A stretch of DNA of 56,721 nucleotides from Proteobacteria bacterium UBA5122. Lineage in GTDB: Bacteria; Pseudomonadota; Gammaproteobacteria; Tenderiales; Tenderiaceae. Each line of letters starts with the position of its first letter. Position 1 is the stretch's first letter. Positions 34,633-43,109 of this stretch are shown here, piece after piece. The notes beneath the pieces are model-generated. The model saw only the letters and a program-made list of their open reading frames with translations. It was not told the origin of the DNA and searched no databases. The DNA lies in contig DHYU01000042.1 in assembly GCA_002415485.1 (NCBI GenBank), positions 61,317 through 118,037 of the forward strand, given 5' to 3'. A program made the position numbers and the translations under genes.

Positions 34633-35745
34633 TCAATCCGCTGCCTTCTTTTCCAGTGGATGACCGCCCAGCGGCGTCGATTCGCGGCGGCGCTTGATGG
34701 CCTTGCGCACCAGGTGCGGCAACAGCAGATGCAGTGGCATCCGCAGGTGATGGGAGCGCACGTACAACAGCCAACGGGCCAGACCGGTGAAGGCGTCATT
34801 GCAACTGACATGATCCGGCCGCAGCGCACGCTGGAACAACATATCCATCAGTGCGGCAAATCTCGGCTGATGGGGTGACGTGGCCGCCAGCGCCGACTCC
34901 GGCACCGGCGTCTGCAATAACTCGCGGCAATAGCGCAGCGCATAATACAGTGGCCGCTGCAGGTCCATCTCCTCGGCTCGCGCCTGCAGGCGTGGCCAAA
35001 AGCCGTCGTCCGTCGCGAAGTGGCGCAGCAGTGCGTCGAGGTCGACCAGATCACGCAGGCCGTTTTCCAGCTCGCCATCGTGAAACAGGTGTGTGGCGCT
35101 GTGCAAGATCATGTCCAGCGGCGCCAACACAAACACCTGCTCCAGCCCCTCCACCGGCACGGCGGCAGCGATCAGCCTGGCGGCATCGGGCTTGAGCCGG
35201 GCCGTCTCGGGCAGGATCGTGTGGTGCATGTCCACCACCGTGCCGCGGCGGCGGTGGCGCAGCGGCGGCAGCTCATGCATCCACGTGCGGTAGTACTTTT
35301 GATCGTAGGCATCGTGGTGGGCGCTCATCCAGCCGGCCAGCAACATGCGCTGCTCGGCGCGTTCCAGCACCGGCTTCGGCACCATGATATCGATATCGGA
35401 GAACATGCGGCCGTGATACGGCGCCAGCCCCGTCGCGACATAGGCCGCGCCCTTGAGCAGGATCACCGGCTGTTGCAGCGGTCGCATCGCACGCACGATC
35501 TGCCCGATCTCGTAGCGCACCGCGATCTGTTGTCTATCTGAAACCCGCCGCGCCGCCTCCAGATGACGTTCGGCCCAGATCGGCGGCTGCACGGCAGGAT
35601 GCTGCTGGAACAACCAGTCGAGCCGCGCCAACAGATTCGAATGCCGCGCCTGACGGATCAACAGGTCCCAGTCGGCATCACTAAAGTCTGCCGCCCGCTG
35701 CGGCTGCCGCAGACATTCCAGCACCCAGTTGCGCAGCTCAGGCAT
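34633..35745 (-). CDS. Nucleotidyltransferase-fold protein of an HPr-rel-A type cluster
   Basis: A 370-residue protein with the minimal nucleotidyltransferase pattern (NTP_transf_5-like): L-L-K-G-A (97-101) followed by SDIDIMVP with acids D117 and D119, and a third acid in VDMHHTIL. The ATG at 35745 overlaps the end of the kinase gene by 8 bases; a longer in-frame version lacks support. This family often sits beside HprK-like and PqqD-like genes. It may transfer a nucleotide to a small molecule, peptide or protein. The C-terminus is helical and basic (LVRKAIKRRREST). It is not a CCA or antibiotic enzyme by any motif I see. Confidence 0.75.
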   Translation of the reverse strand: MPELRNWVLECLRQPQRAADFSDADWDLLIRQARHSNLLARLDWLFQQHPAVQPPIWAERHLEAARRVSDRQQIAVRYEIGQIVRAMRPLQQPVILLKGAAYVATGLAPYHGRMFSDIDIMVPKPVLERAEQRMLLAGWMSAHHDAYDQKYYRTWMHELPPLRHRRRGTVVDMHHTILPETARLKPDAARLIAAAVPVEGLEQVFVLAPLDMILHSATHLFHDGELENGLRDLVDLDALLRHFATDDGFWPRLQARAEEMDLQRPLYYALRYCRELLQTPVPESALAATSPHQPRFAALMDMLFQRALRPDHVSCNDAFTGLARWLLYVRSHHLRMPLHLLLPHLVRKAIKRRRESTPLGGHPLEKKAAD

Positions 35746-36649
35746 AGGGCAACTCCAGCGCGGCGAAGATCTCGATCGCATCGTCCAGCTGGCTGTATTC
35801 AAAGTCATAACAACGACAGCCATCCACCACCGCAGTCAGCGTCTCAAACCCGGCACGACCGAGCACGCTGTAGTTAAAGGCATTTTGCGCCAGATAGAGC
35901 GCGGTCTGGCCGGGGTCTCGTGGCGTCAGCCTCGCCTCGGCGCCCGCCGTGTATTTGGGAAACACGATCCAGGCGGCGCGCCCACTCTCATCAGCCCGGC
36001 GGATGCTGGTGGTCGGCGCCTTCATATGCGCGACCGTGCCCTTACGCGTGTCGGTATAGTTGGGGCCGATCACCGCCTGCGGCGCGTAGGCGCGCATAAT
36101 GTCGATCGAGTTGTTCTTTAAACCCACCGGCCGCGGCAACGGGATCACACGCCGATCCTTGAGCGAGATCAGCGCCAGCTCATCCGAGAACAAACGCCAA
36201 CCGCGACTGATCAGCCCGGCACACAAGGTACTCTTGCCCGAGCCCGGCGGTGCGGGCAACACCGCCACGCAGCCATCGCGCTCGACCACGGCGGCATGGA
36301 TGATCAGATAACAATGCATATGGCTGGCGACACACCAGTTGAGCGCCCACTCAAACATCGGGAAGGCCTGGCTCAAGGGCAGGGGTTTGAATGGCTCATG
36401 GCCATCCAGCGCAAAACAGACCTGCGGCCGCCACCAATGGCGAATGCCCGCCGGCTGCTTTAAGTGGAGGTAAAAGTCCGCATGATCACTCTCGATCAGC
36501 GGGTACTCACCGTACATCTGGTGGATGCCCTCCACCACTGCGGGCAAAGTCGAGCGCAGGTCCACCACAAACGGCCCGGTGCGAAAACGCACGCCGTCTG
36601 TAGCCATGTATTGGCCCAGTCGTTCGCGGGAATAGGTTGCGATATTCAC
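35738..36649 (-). CDS. HprK-related kinase A
   Basis: A 303-residue protein related to the C-terminal catalytic domain of HPr kinase/phosphorylase. It has Walker A PPGSGKST (134-141), the acidic segment FSDELALISL (D156-E157), and the following PRPVGLKNNS. No HPr or PTS gene is nearby, so HPr is not its target. The N-terminal ~100 residues are a divergent extension. It overlaps its neighbours on both sides (4 bases with the PqqD-like gene, 8 with the nucleotidyltransferase), so the three form a translationally coupled set. I recall this kinase as part of the described 'HPr-rel-A system', whose product is unknown. Confidence 0.8.
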   Translation of the reverse strand: MNIATYSRERLGQYMATDGVRFRTGPFVVDLRSTLPAVVEGIHQMYGEYPLIESDHADFYLHLKQPAGIRHWWRPQVCFALDGHEPFKPLPLSQAFPMFEWALNWCVASHMHCYLIIHAAVVERDGCVAVLPAPPGSGKSTLCAGLISRGWRLFSDELALISLKDRRVIPLPRPVGLKNNSIDIMRAYAPQAVIGPNYTDTRKGTVAHMKAPTTSIRRADESGRAAWIVFPKYTAGAEARLTPRDPGQTALYLAQNAFNYSVLGRAGFETLTAVVDGCRCYDFEYSQLDDAIEIFAALELPYA

Positions 36650-36966
36650 GAGTCGGTCAGGTAGATCAAATCCAGTTGGCGCAGGTTGTGTAAGCGTTGC
36701 GACACTGCCTCAGCGGCACCTTGGCTGTCCAGCGACCAGTCATCCACCACGGCTGCCAGCAGCTCAGCCTCGGACAACGGCTGCGAAGACAAGGTGTCCA
36801 ACAGCATCGCACTCAGATTATCCAGCAGATGAGTATCGCCGGAAAGGAGATCATAGACCAGAGAGGTGTCATCCCCCGGATGCCACAACAAATCGGTACC
36901 GGGTAGAATAGACCAACGGCGGCCAAGGCCGCCGTCAGTAGAGAGAGGATCGTTCAGCGTCGACAC
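36646..36966 (-). CDS. PqqD-like protein of an HPr-rel-A type cluster
   Basis: A 106-residue protein with the PqqD-type winged-helix fold pattern: DDTSLVYDLLSGDTHLLDNLSAMLLDTLSSQPLSEAELLAAV, then a C-terminal helix and LRQLDLIYL. PqqD-like domains bind leader peptides of RiPP precursors or modified proteins. The start is a GTG lying in the loop of a hairpin formed by the mRNA, 12 bases after the stop of the exported-protein gene. The C-terminus overlaps the kinase start. In this context it would present a substrate to the kinase or nucleotidyltransferase. Confidence 0.75.
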   Translation of the reverse strand: MSTLNDPLSTDGGLGRRWSILPGTDLLWHPGDDTSLVYDLLSGDTHLLDNLSAMLLDTLSSQPLSEAELLAAVVDDWSLDSQGAAEAVSQRLHNLRQLDLIYLTDS

Positions 36967-36979
36967 TCAATGAACGATC
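36916..36979 (-). promoter_or_regulatory. Tandem hairpins covering the start of the PqqD-like gene
   Basis: GATCGTTCA (36948-36956) and TGAACGATC (36971-36979) form a perfect 9-bp stem with a 14-base loop that contains the GTG start. Just downstream ACGGCGGCC and GGCCGCCGT (36916-36935) form a second perfect stem. The stop of the preceding gene touches the first stem, so a ribosome ending there would melt it and allow restart. This looks like translational coupling or expression-ratio control. Confidence 0.6.
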
Positions 36980-37734
36980 TAAGGACCAAACAAACCTGCA
37001 ATCTTATTCACGTCACGCGTATTTTCATTCCACTCTTGGAACAAGGTCTTCAACGCCTGCACACTGGAGTCACCAGCTGCTGCATCGTGTGATACCTGGG
37101 TAAAACCGGCATTACCGATATTGTCGTTGTACAACGCAATGACCTGGGCGGGCGTCATACCGTATTCCGCCTCGCCAAAGCCATTGGTCTGGTATTCCGT
37201 TGCCAGTGCATTCAGCAGCGCGGCTACAGTATGGGCACCGACCTGCGCAGGATCGCGCGGCTCCGCCGTGGCTGCTGCCTTCTTCCCACCCGCTTTGGTA
37301 TTACCACCCTGAAGCATAATAACTTCATACAAAGTCAGTGAACGCGTTTGAGGCTGCCCCTGGTCATTTAATGCCGTCCACATGAACAGCTGACCGGCGA
37401 AGATTGAGTGAAAAGGCACATCTTGTTGACGCGGATAGCCTTCAAAGCCTGGAATCACCGGCCACACCATATGTGGATTGCCGCCGCCCCAGTATCCAGG
37501 GGTACGACCAAAACATGGGGCTAGATAACCAGGGTGCGACAGATTGCCCGACAAGGCCCCCGACAGGGTACAAATATAGTTCGCACCCAACGCAGTCTTG
37601 CTGCTCAAACTCATCGCCACAGGCACCGACAAGGCACCGAGCTTGGCGAATTTACGCCGACTCAGGCCTGCTTGTTCAGTCTGCTGCGCGCTTTCAGGTG
37701 ACACGTCGTTATGCTGCTGGCGGTCATCGTTCAT
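36979..37734 (-). CDS. Tat-exported protein of unknown function, likely substrate of the HPr-rel-A cluster
   Basis: A 251-residue protein with an N-terminal twin-arginine signal: S-R-R-K-F-A-K at residues 25-31 followed by a weakly hydrophobic core and a cut near TALGA. This predicts export in folded form. The mature part opens with two Cys (55, 74) and the motif CFGRTPGYWGGGNPHMVWP (74-92). Similar TPGYW or TQGYWK segments occur in bacterial surface proteins. The rest is helical, and it has no cofactor motif I know. It is the first gene of the cluster and separated from the next by a hairpin, which would allow more of it to be made than of its modifiers. Being the substrate is inference. Confidence 0.7.
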   Translation of the reverse strand: MNDDRQQHNDVSPESAQQTEQAGLSRRKFAKLGALSVPVAMSLSSKTALGANYICTLSGALSGNLSHPGYLAPCFGRTPGYWGGGNPHMVWPVIPGFEGYPRQQDVPFHSIFAGQLFMWTALNDQGQPQTRSLTLYEVIMLQGGNTKAGGKKAAATAEPRDPAQVGAHTVAALLNALATEYQTNGFGEAEYGMTPAQVIALYNDNIGNAGFTQVSHDAAAGDSSVQALKTLFQEWNENTRDVNKIAGLFGP

Positions 37735-38230
37735 TACTGCATCTCCTGCGATTCATCATGTCTGCCAATATCGTCTCATTGCGTGAGCCAACAGAATTGG
37801 CAGAATCGAATTTCAATATTGAGGGAATTATAGCAAGAATCATACCTTTTCTATAAGCCATTGACTTTAAGGGGGCAAAACTCAAAAATCACCCACCTCA
37901 AGCGTACAAAATCAGGCAACTGTAAAGAAAACCGACAAATCTCACATCGAACCACCTGCCGGATATTGATCTCATATTCGCCCACAAGTTTCATAGCCGG
38001 CAAACACCTCCTCCTCAGATCGCAGATACCCGCGCAAGCGGAGGACATTCTCATCGTGCTCAGTGCTGCAAAAAAGAAACGCCCAACACTAAATCGCTAA
38101 TCGTCAACTCGGTCCATATAAACCTAGCGACATCAGCGATCATCAAACCAAACAATGAATTAGCCCACGCAGCCACATGCCCGTTATAATCCGCATCATT
38201 CGCAGTTACAGTATTAAGGAATACGGTTTC
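37735..38230. other. 496-base divergent spacer
   Basis: Holds the putative promoter of the minus-strand Tat operon and one TATAAT (38185-38190) about 40 bases before the plus-strand oxidoreductase gene. Two open frames of 67-79 codons overlap on opposite strands (37851-38100), but neither has a ribosome site or protein-like composition, so I do not call them. There is no tRNA or riboswitch that I can see. Confidence 0.5.
37827..37832 (-). promoter_or_regulatory. Candidate -10 box for the Tat-protein operon
   Basis: A perfect TATAAT on the minus strand about 93 bases before the start codon, in an AT-rich run. The matching -35 is poor, so an activator may be needed. Confidence 0.35.
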
Positions 38231-38995
38231 ATGAAACAGCCCATAGTCATCATCGGCACCGGCGAAATGGCAGGTGTCTTTGCCCGCGGTTTTTTAAAGC
38301 TTGGTCACCCTGTATATCCGATTACACGTGAAATGAACGTGCAGGATACTGTGGCGCAGATTCCATCGCCTGTCCTAGTGCTCGTTGCCGTTGGCGAACA
38401 AGACCTGCATGGCGTACTCGAAATCATCCCCGGCCTGTGGCAAAACAAGCTGGCCTTGCTCCAAAACGAACTATTGCCTCGTGACTGGCAACGTTACTCA
38501 TTCGCACCTCCAACGACGGTCTCCGTTTGGTTTGAAAAGAAAAAAGGCCAAGATGCCAAGATTCTCCTCCCTTCACCGGTTCATGGCCCGCACGCCAGCT
38601 TGTTAAATGATGCATTAACAGCTGTTGACATCCCCAGCCGCATTGTTGATAGCCCCGTGGAGATGGAATACGAGTTAGTCCGTAAAAACGTGTACATATT
38701 GACCACCAACATTGCAGGACTCGAAACAGGTGGCACGGTCGCAGAACTTTGGCGCAATCACCAGGGACTCGCCGAGGCCGTTGCCAAGGACGTGATTGAA
38801 TTACAAACCGCACTCACCGGTCACCCACAAGACACGCAACGCCTGCTCAACGGCATGCTCGAAGCATTTGATGGTGATCCGGAACACAAATGTATGGGAC
38901 GCTCGGCCCCCGCACGTTTAGCACGCGCACTGATGCAGGCTGATAAGCTGAATTTAAAAACACCCACACTGCGCAAGATCCAACCCAACCATTGA
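38231..38995 (+). CDS. NAD(P)-binding protein, ketopantoate-reductase/6-phosphogluconate-dehydrogenase-like fold
   Basis: A 254-residue protein with an N-terminal Rossmann motif, IVIIGTGEMAGVFARGF (G-x-G-x-M). A second domain holds LLPSPVHGPHASLLNDALTA and MEYELVRKNVYILTTNIAGL, resembling the helical domain of beta-hydroxyacid dehydrogenases in which Lys or Asn act. I chose 38231 because the extra 18 codons to 38177 overlap the candidate promoter; AAGGAA lies 10 bases upstream of this ATG. The substrate is unknown. It ends 2 bases before the CFI-box surface-protein gene, so the two are probably one transcript although their roles seem unrelated. Confidence 0.75.
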   Translation: MKQPIVIIGTGEMAGVFARGFLKLGHPVYPITREMNVQDTVAQIPSPVLVLVAVGEQDLHGVLEIIPGLWQNKLALLQNELLPRDWQRYSFAPPTTVSVWFEKKKGQDAKILLPSPVHGPHASLLNDALTAVDIPSRIVDSPVEMEYELVRKNVYILTTNIAGLETGGTVAELWRNHQGLAEAVAKDVIELQTALTGHPQDTQRLLNGMLEAFDGDPEHKCMGRSAPARLARALMQADKLNLKTPTLRKIQPNH

Positions 38996-38997
38996 CC

Positions 38998-41900
38998 ATG
39001 ATCCTTGGCCGCTTAAAACGCCTGATTCAGGGTGTATGCACAATCAGCGTGATGTATGCCGGTATCGCAACCGGTGAATACAGCCTGACCGATCTTGGTC
39101 CAAATTTTGAGCCGTTATCTATCTCAGATAACGGCATCATTGTAGGCCTTGATCACAACACCAATCCACCCAGCGCTGTGTATTATAAAAATGGCGAACG
39201 AATCAGCATCGAAAACAACGCCCATGCCCTGGATGTCAACGAACAAGGCTTAATCGCTGGCTACGCCAATACATCCCCCTATCACAGCGGCCGCCTCTGG
39301 CAACAGACAATGGTTAGCAATGAGCTGGATGCCCTGGGCGGCATTCTGGAAGTCAACGCTCTCAACGACTTCACCGAAATTGCCGGTACTCGTTTAGTCG
39401 ACAATCAATACCGACGTCCCTTTGTCTTCGACAGCACCACTGGCACCTTGCGCACCCTGACCACCCTGGGAGGAGCAGAGGCCTGGGCAAGCGACATCAA
39501 CAACCTCGGAGATGTGGTGGGATCCAGTTATGATCGCAGTAATAAATTACAAACGTTTTTTCTCACACCCAACCTGGAAATCGAAGACTTCATTAATTTA
39601 GAAGGCTATAACAGCAGCAAGGGGCTGGCGATCAATGATAATAAAGACTTGGCAGGCTTTACCTATATTGATGGCATTGAGACCTATACCCGCCGGGCCA
39701 TCGCGATACCCAACAACACCGGCATCATTAACCTGGGCGCACTCTATAATCACCCTGCCAGTCAAGCCAACGACCTAAACAACAACGCCTTCTATATCGG
39801 CGAATCAATGCGCATCGACGGTTCCAAAAGGGCCTTTACCTTCGATGCCACACAAACTGCACTCTTCACCATTATCGTAGACCCTGTGGAACCACAGGTT
39901 TTATATGCCGCATCAACCTCAGAGCGAGGCATCATCAAGTCGACCAATAGTGGCGACACCTGGGCTGAAGCCAATCTAGGCCTGACGCAACGTGATGTGT
40001 ATACCATCGCCATTGATCCCAAAGACCATCGCCACCTTCTCGCAGGAACTGCAGGGGGTATTTTTCGCAGCATCAACGGGGCAGTATCCTGGAGCAGCAT
40101 AGATAAAGAAAACATCAGCAAACTACAAATCTACAAAATCTATTTTGCAAGCAAACTCGTGCTTGCTGGAACCAACAGAGGTTTATATTTTAGTGAAGAC
40201 AACGGTACAACCTGGCAGCCGTCTCCCAGCGAGGTCTCCTCAATAGGTATATTCGATATTGTCAGCCATCCTGATTCAGGACATATATTCTTCGCCGGGA
40301 CACGCGGCGTATATCGCAGCGTCGACGGCGGTCGCACCTGGAGTGGCCAGAATGGCTCTGGTCAAAATCTGTTATCCCCCCTCTTCACCACCTCGATTGC
40401 CATCGACCCCAATGATCCCAGCAAACTATACGCTGGCACCAATGGCGGTGGTGTTTATACCGCCAGCACAGGCAACACAGACCTGACCGGCGGCAGCCTG
40501 CTATGGACAGCCCGCCGAGAAAATCTGGTTGACCGCGTCATCAACACCATTGTTGTAGATTCCAGCGTAAACCCCAGCGTCATCTATGTCGGTGCCCGCA
40601 GCCGTCTCTCGCGGAGCGATCATACAACAAGCACAGAGGATGACTGGGCCCCCGTGAATGGCTTTGGCAGCCGTGGTGCCTACTCGATGGCAATCAGCCG
40701 CCAAGGCAGCACCACGACGCTATATGCCACCTCCATGGACGGTGGCATCTTCCGCTCCAACAATGCAAATGGCCGCGAACTGGGAACAATCTGGACCACC
40801 ATCAGCGAAGGCAGCAACAATGCAGATGGTTACGCCCTCATCTTTCCCCAAGACTTTGCCACCCCCAGCAACCTGGATATCTATGCTGCCACCTCAGGCG
40901 GTGTCTATCGCTTTGACAAGGACGGCACCAATCCAGATCAAGCCTGGGAGGTCTCAAGCAGCGGTATCACAGGCTTCAAAACAACCTGTATCGCAGCAGA
41001 CACCCGCAACACCCCCGCGACCCTGTGGGCTGGCACCATCGACAGCGGCATCTACCGTTCGAGTGATGGCGGTCAAGTATGGAAACCGATCAACAGCGGC
41101 ATCAATCACCTCACCATCCACGACCTGGCCGTCAACCTCGACACCAGCAAACCTACATTGTTTATCGCCACACCAGGTGGCATCTATCGTAGTGAAAACA
41201 GTGGCTTTTCGTGGAATTTCACCAGTAGTGGTCTCGACAAGCGTCCTGTCTTCAGCCTGTATTATGATGACTCCGTCAGCCCCCACGTACTCTATGCCGG
41301 GACCAATGACGGTATCTTTCGCAGTACTGATGGAGGCGACCACTGGGTACAGTTCAGTCAGGGCCTCAAAAACATTGCGATCACAGACATCACCCGTAAC
41401 AACAATACTGGCGACTTTTTTGCCTCCACCCTCAGTGACGGCATCTTCCGCCTCAAAAATGACGAGACAGTCTGGTCCGCCATCAATACCGGCCCAACAG
41501 CCAACGACAGTCTAAGCAATACTGAAGTCAATGTCGTCGCCCTGGATGGCAACATGCTGTATGCCGGCACACCTGCAGGCATTCACCGTACTGATGTCAG
41601 TGCAAACCCACCCTATACTTGGCAGGCATTCAACTCAGGGATCTCGCGCGACAATGTCTTCAGCATTGTATTCCCTCCGTCCACCGATCCTAAAGCGGCA
41701 ACCCACATGTATGCAGGTACCGCACTCAAGGGCGTCTACTTCAATGCCGACCGCACCAATGCAAACAGCGAGTGGAACGAATTCAACACAGGCATAGAGA
41801 GCATCACCAACTCCATGCGTGACCTTACCACCACCCTGAACAACGACAACTGGGTCTTGGAAACAGCCAAAGGTGTCAATGGACTGAGGCAAATCGTCGG

Positions 41901-42708
41901 CACCGGCAAATTCAAAGGCAAAAACCACGGTTATCTGCTAACACCTGCAATCGGCCTTGCCTATAGCGACCTGAGCATCACGCAAACGGTCACTCCCGAA
42001 GTCAACAAACCCAGCACCCCGGTGAGCTTTCAAATCACGGTCACCAATAACGGCCCAGACTCAGCCACCAACGCGGTTATTGTGAACTGGCTGCCTGCAA
42101 ATGCGGTATATCGCAATGCAGCCTCCAGCGGGGGACGCTGTATGCGTGACATTGATTACGCCAATGCAGCTCAGGCAAGACTCGGCATCGTGAACAATGC
42201 CAACCCATTGATCGTGCGCTGCCAGTTGGATGCCATCAACCCTGGCGAGACGGTACAGCTTGAGGTCACCGTTGAAAGTGCCGAGCCAGAGGCACTTATC
42301 CGCAATGTGGCGCGGGTGTCATCCGACGAACACGACCCCTACCCGAACAACAACACTGTCGCCAATGTTCAGAGCAGCGTGACCATCGACAAATGCTTCA
42401 TTGCGACCGCTGCCTACGGTTCGTTCCTGGACCCACACGTCACCACCTTGCGCCAGTTCAGGGATCAATACCTGCTGCCTTACGCCTGGGGCCGCGCGCT
42501 GGTGGCGACGTATTACGAGTATTCACCGCCGCTGGCTGACTTCATCGCTGAACACGACACACTGCGCACCATCACCCGTGGCCTGCTGGCACCACTGGTC
42601 TACGCCATCGCCTACCCACTGGCGGCAGTGTTCTGTGTGATGCTGATGTCGCTGGTATGCTGGCGTAGACTGTTGCACCGGCGCACACACCTGTGCGGCG
42701 CCTGCTAG
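38998..42708 (+). CDS. CFI-box-CTERM surface protein with HAF and Asp-box repeats
   Basis: A 1236-residue secreted protein. The ATG at 38998 is preferred to a TTG two codons upstream. After a short signal peptide come: HAF-type repeats (~20-285; LGGAEAWASDINNLGDVVGS, ALGGILEVNALNDFTEIAGT); a long Asp-box/BNR region (~290-990) with about seven boxes (SGDTW, DNGTTW, DGGRTW, DGGQVW, NSGFSW, DGGDHW) like photosystem-assembly or sortilin propellers; a DUF11 domain (~995-1120, LSITQTVTPEVNKPSTPVSF); then C-F-I-A-T-A-A-Y-G-S at ~1133, the CFI box, followed by a conserved segment and a last hydrophobic helix with basic end (RRLLHRR). The tail marks a protein-sorting and probably anchoring signal. Its stop codon overlaps that of the convergent VanZ-like gene. 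Confidence 0.85.
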   Translation: MILGRLKRLIQGVCTISVMYAGIATGEYSLTDLGPNFEPLSISDNGIIVGLDHNTNPPSAVYYKNGERISIENNAHALDVNEQGLIAGYANTSPYHSGRLWQQTMVSNELDALGGILEVNALNDFTEIAGTRLVDNQYRRPFVFDSTTGTLRTLTTLGGAEAWASDINNLGDVVGSSYDRSNKLQTFFLTPNLEIEDFINLEGYNSSKGLAINDNKDLAGFTYIDGIETYTRRAIAIPNNTGIINLGALYNHPASQANDLNNNAFYIGESMRIDGSKRAFTFDATQTALFTIIVDPVEPQVLYAASTSERGIIKSTNSGDTWAEANLGLTQRDVYTIAIDPKDHRHLLAGTAGGIFRSINGAVSWSSIDKENISKLQIYKIYFASKLVLAGTNRGLYFSEDNGTTWQPSPSEVSSIGIFDIVSHPDSGHIFFAGTRGVYRSVDGGRTWSGQNGSGQNLLSPLFTTSIAIDPNDPSKLYAGTNGGGVYTASTGNTDLTGGSLLWTARRENLVDRVINTIVVDSSVNPSVIYVGARSRLSRSDHTTSTEDDWAPVNGFGSRGAYSMAISRQGSTTTLYATSMDGGIFRSNNANGRELGTIWTTISEGSNNADGYALIFPQDFATPSNLDIYAATSGGVYRFDKDGTNPDQAWEVSSSGITGFKTTCIAADTRNTPATLWAGTIDSGIYRSSDGGQVWKPINSGINHLTIHDLAVNLDTSKPTLFIATPGGIYRSENSGFSWNFTSSGLDKRPVFSLYYDDSVSPHVLYAGTNDGIFRSTDGGDHWVQFSQGLKNIAITDITRNNNTGDFFASTLSDGIFRLKNDETVWSAINTGPTANDSLSNTEVNVVALDGNMLYAGTPAGIHRTDVSANPPYTWQAFNSGISRDNVFSIVFPPSTDPKAATHMYAGTALKGVYFNADRTNANSEWNEFNTGIESITNSMRDLTTTLNNDNWVLETAKGVNGLRQIVGTGKFKGKNHGYLLTPAIGLAYSDLSITQTVTPEVNKPSTPVSFQITVTNNGPDSATNAVIVNWLPANAVYRNAASSGGRCMRDIDYANAAQARLGIVNNANPLIVRCQLDAINPGETVQLEVTVESAEPEALIRNVARVSSDEHDPYPNNNTVANVQSSVTIDKCFIATAAYGSFLDPHVTTLRQFRDQYLLPYAWGRALVATYYEYSPPLADFIAEHDTLRTITRGLLAPLVYAIAYPLAAVFCVMLMSLVCWRRLLHRRTHLCGAC

Positions 42709-43088
42709 GCACGCGCCTGCCAACGTAAGAGCAGCGTACCGAAAGATGTCGCCGCCAAGCCCCAGGCGGCGATTGCACCGATGCTGTTGGCCAGCATGTC
42801 GGCAACCTCAAAACTGCGCATGGGATTTAGTCCTTGCAGAAACTCCACGCCGACGCCCATCGCAATGAATAACACCATGATCTGAACATGTGCGCGCCGC
42901 TGGTAGAGCTGCGCGAACCACAGCGTCAATGCAAAATAGGCAGCGAAATGGCCGAGCTTGTCACCGTAGGCAATGCCTGGCGTCTGGATCGCCGGTTGGG
43001 ATGCCAGCGACTGATACAGCACCAACAACACCAGCGCCATACCGCCCCCCCACCACCACGCAAAACCTTTGACGGCATGTCTGACCAC
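42705..43088 (-). CDS. VanZ-like membrane protein
   Basis: A 127-residue protein with four hydrophobic helices and the VanZ pattern GDKLGHFAAYFALTLWFAQ and VEFLQGLNPMRSFEVADMLANSIGA. The GTG start has GGAG five bases upstream. The general family role is unclear; in a few Gram-positives a VanZ homologue gives low-level teicoplanin resistance, but nothing here suggests that. Confidence 0.85.
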   Translation of the reverse strand: MVRHAVKGFAWWWGGGMALVLLVLYQSLASQPAIQTPGIAYGDKLGHFAAYFALTLWFAQLYQRRAHVQIMVLFIAMGVGVEFLQGLNPMRSFEVADMLANSIGAIAAWGLAATSFGTLLLRWQARA

Positions 43089-43109
43089 TTACACTCCCAT
43101 CGCCAACGC

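Noticed and set aside
35738..36649. HPr kinase/phosphorylase of a PTS
   Set aside because: No ptsH, ptsI or ptsN in the window; the N-terminal domain differs and the neighbours fit an HPr-rel-A set.
37960..38060. GGCAAAC at ~37998 as a GEMM riboswitch core
   Set aside because: Only the first short motif fits; the second and third conserved parts are missing.
37851..38100. Small ORFs on both strands in the 37.7-38.2 kb spacer
   Set aside because: No ribosome site, odd composition, and they overlap each other on opposite strands.
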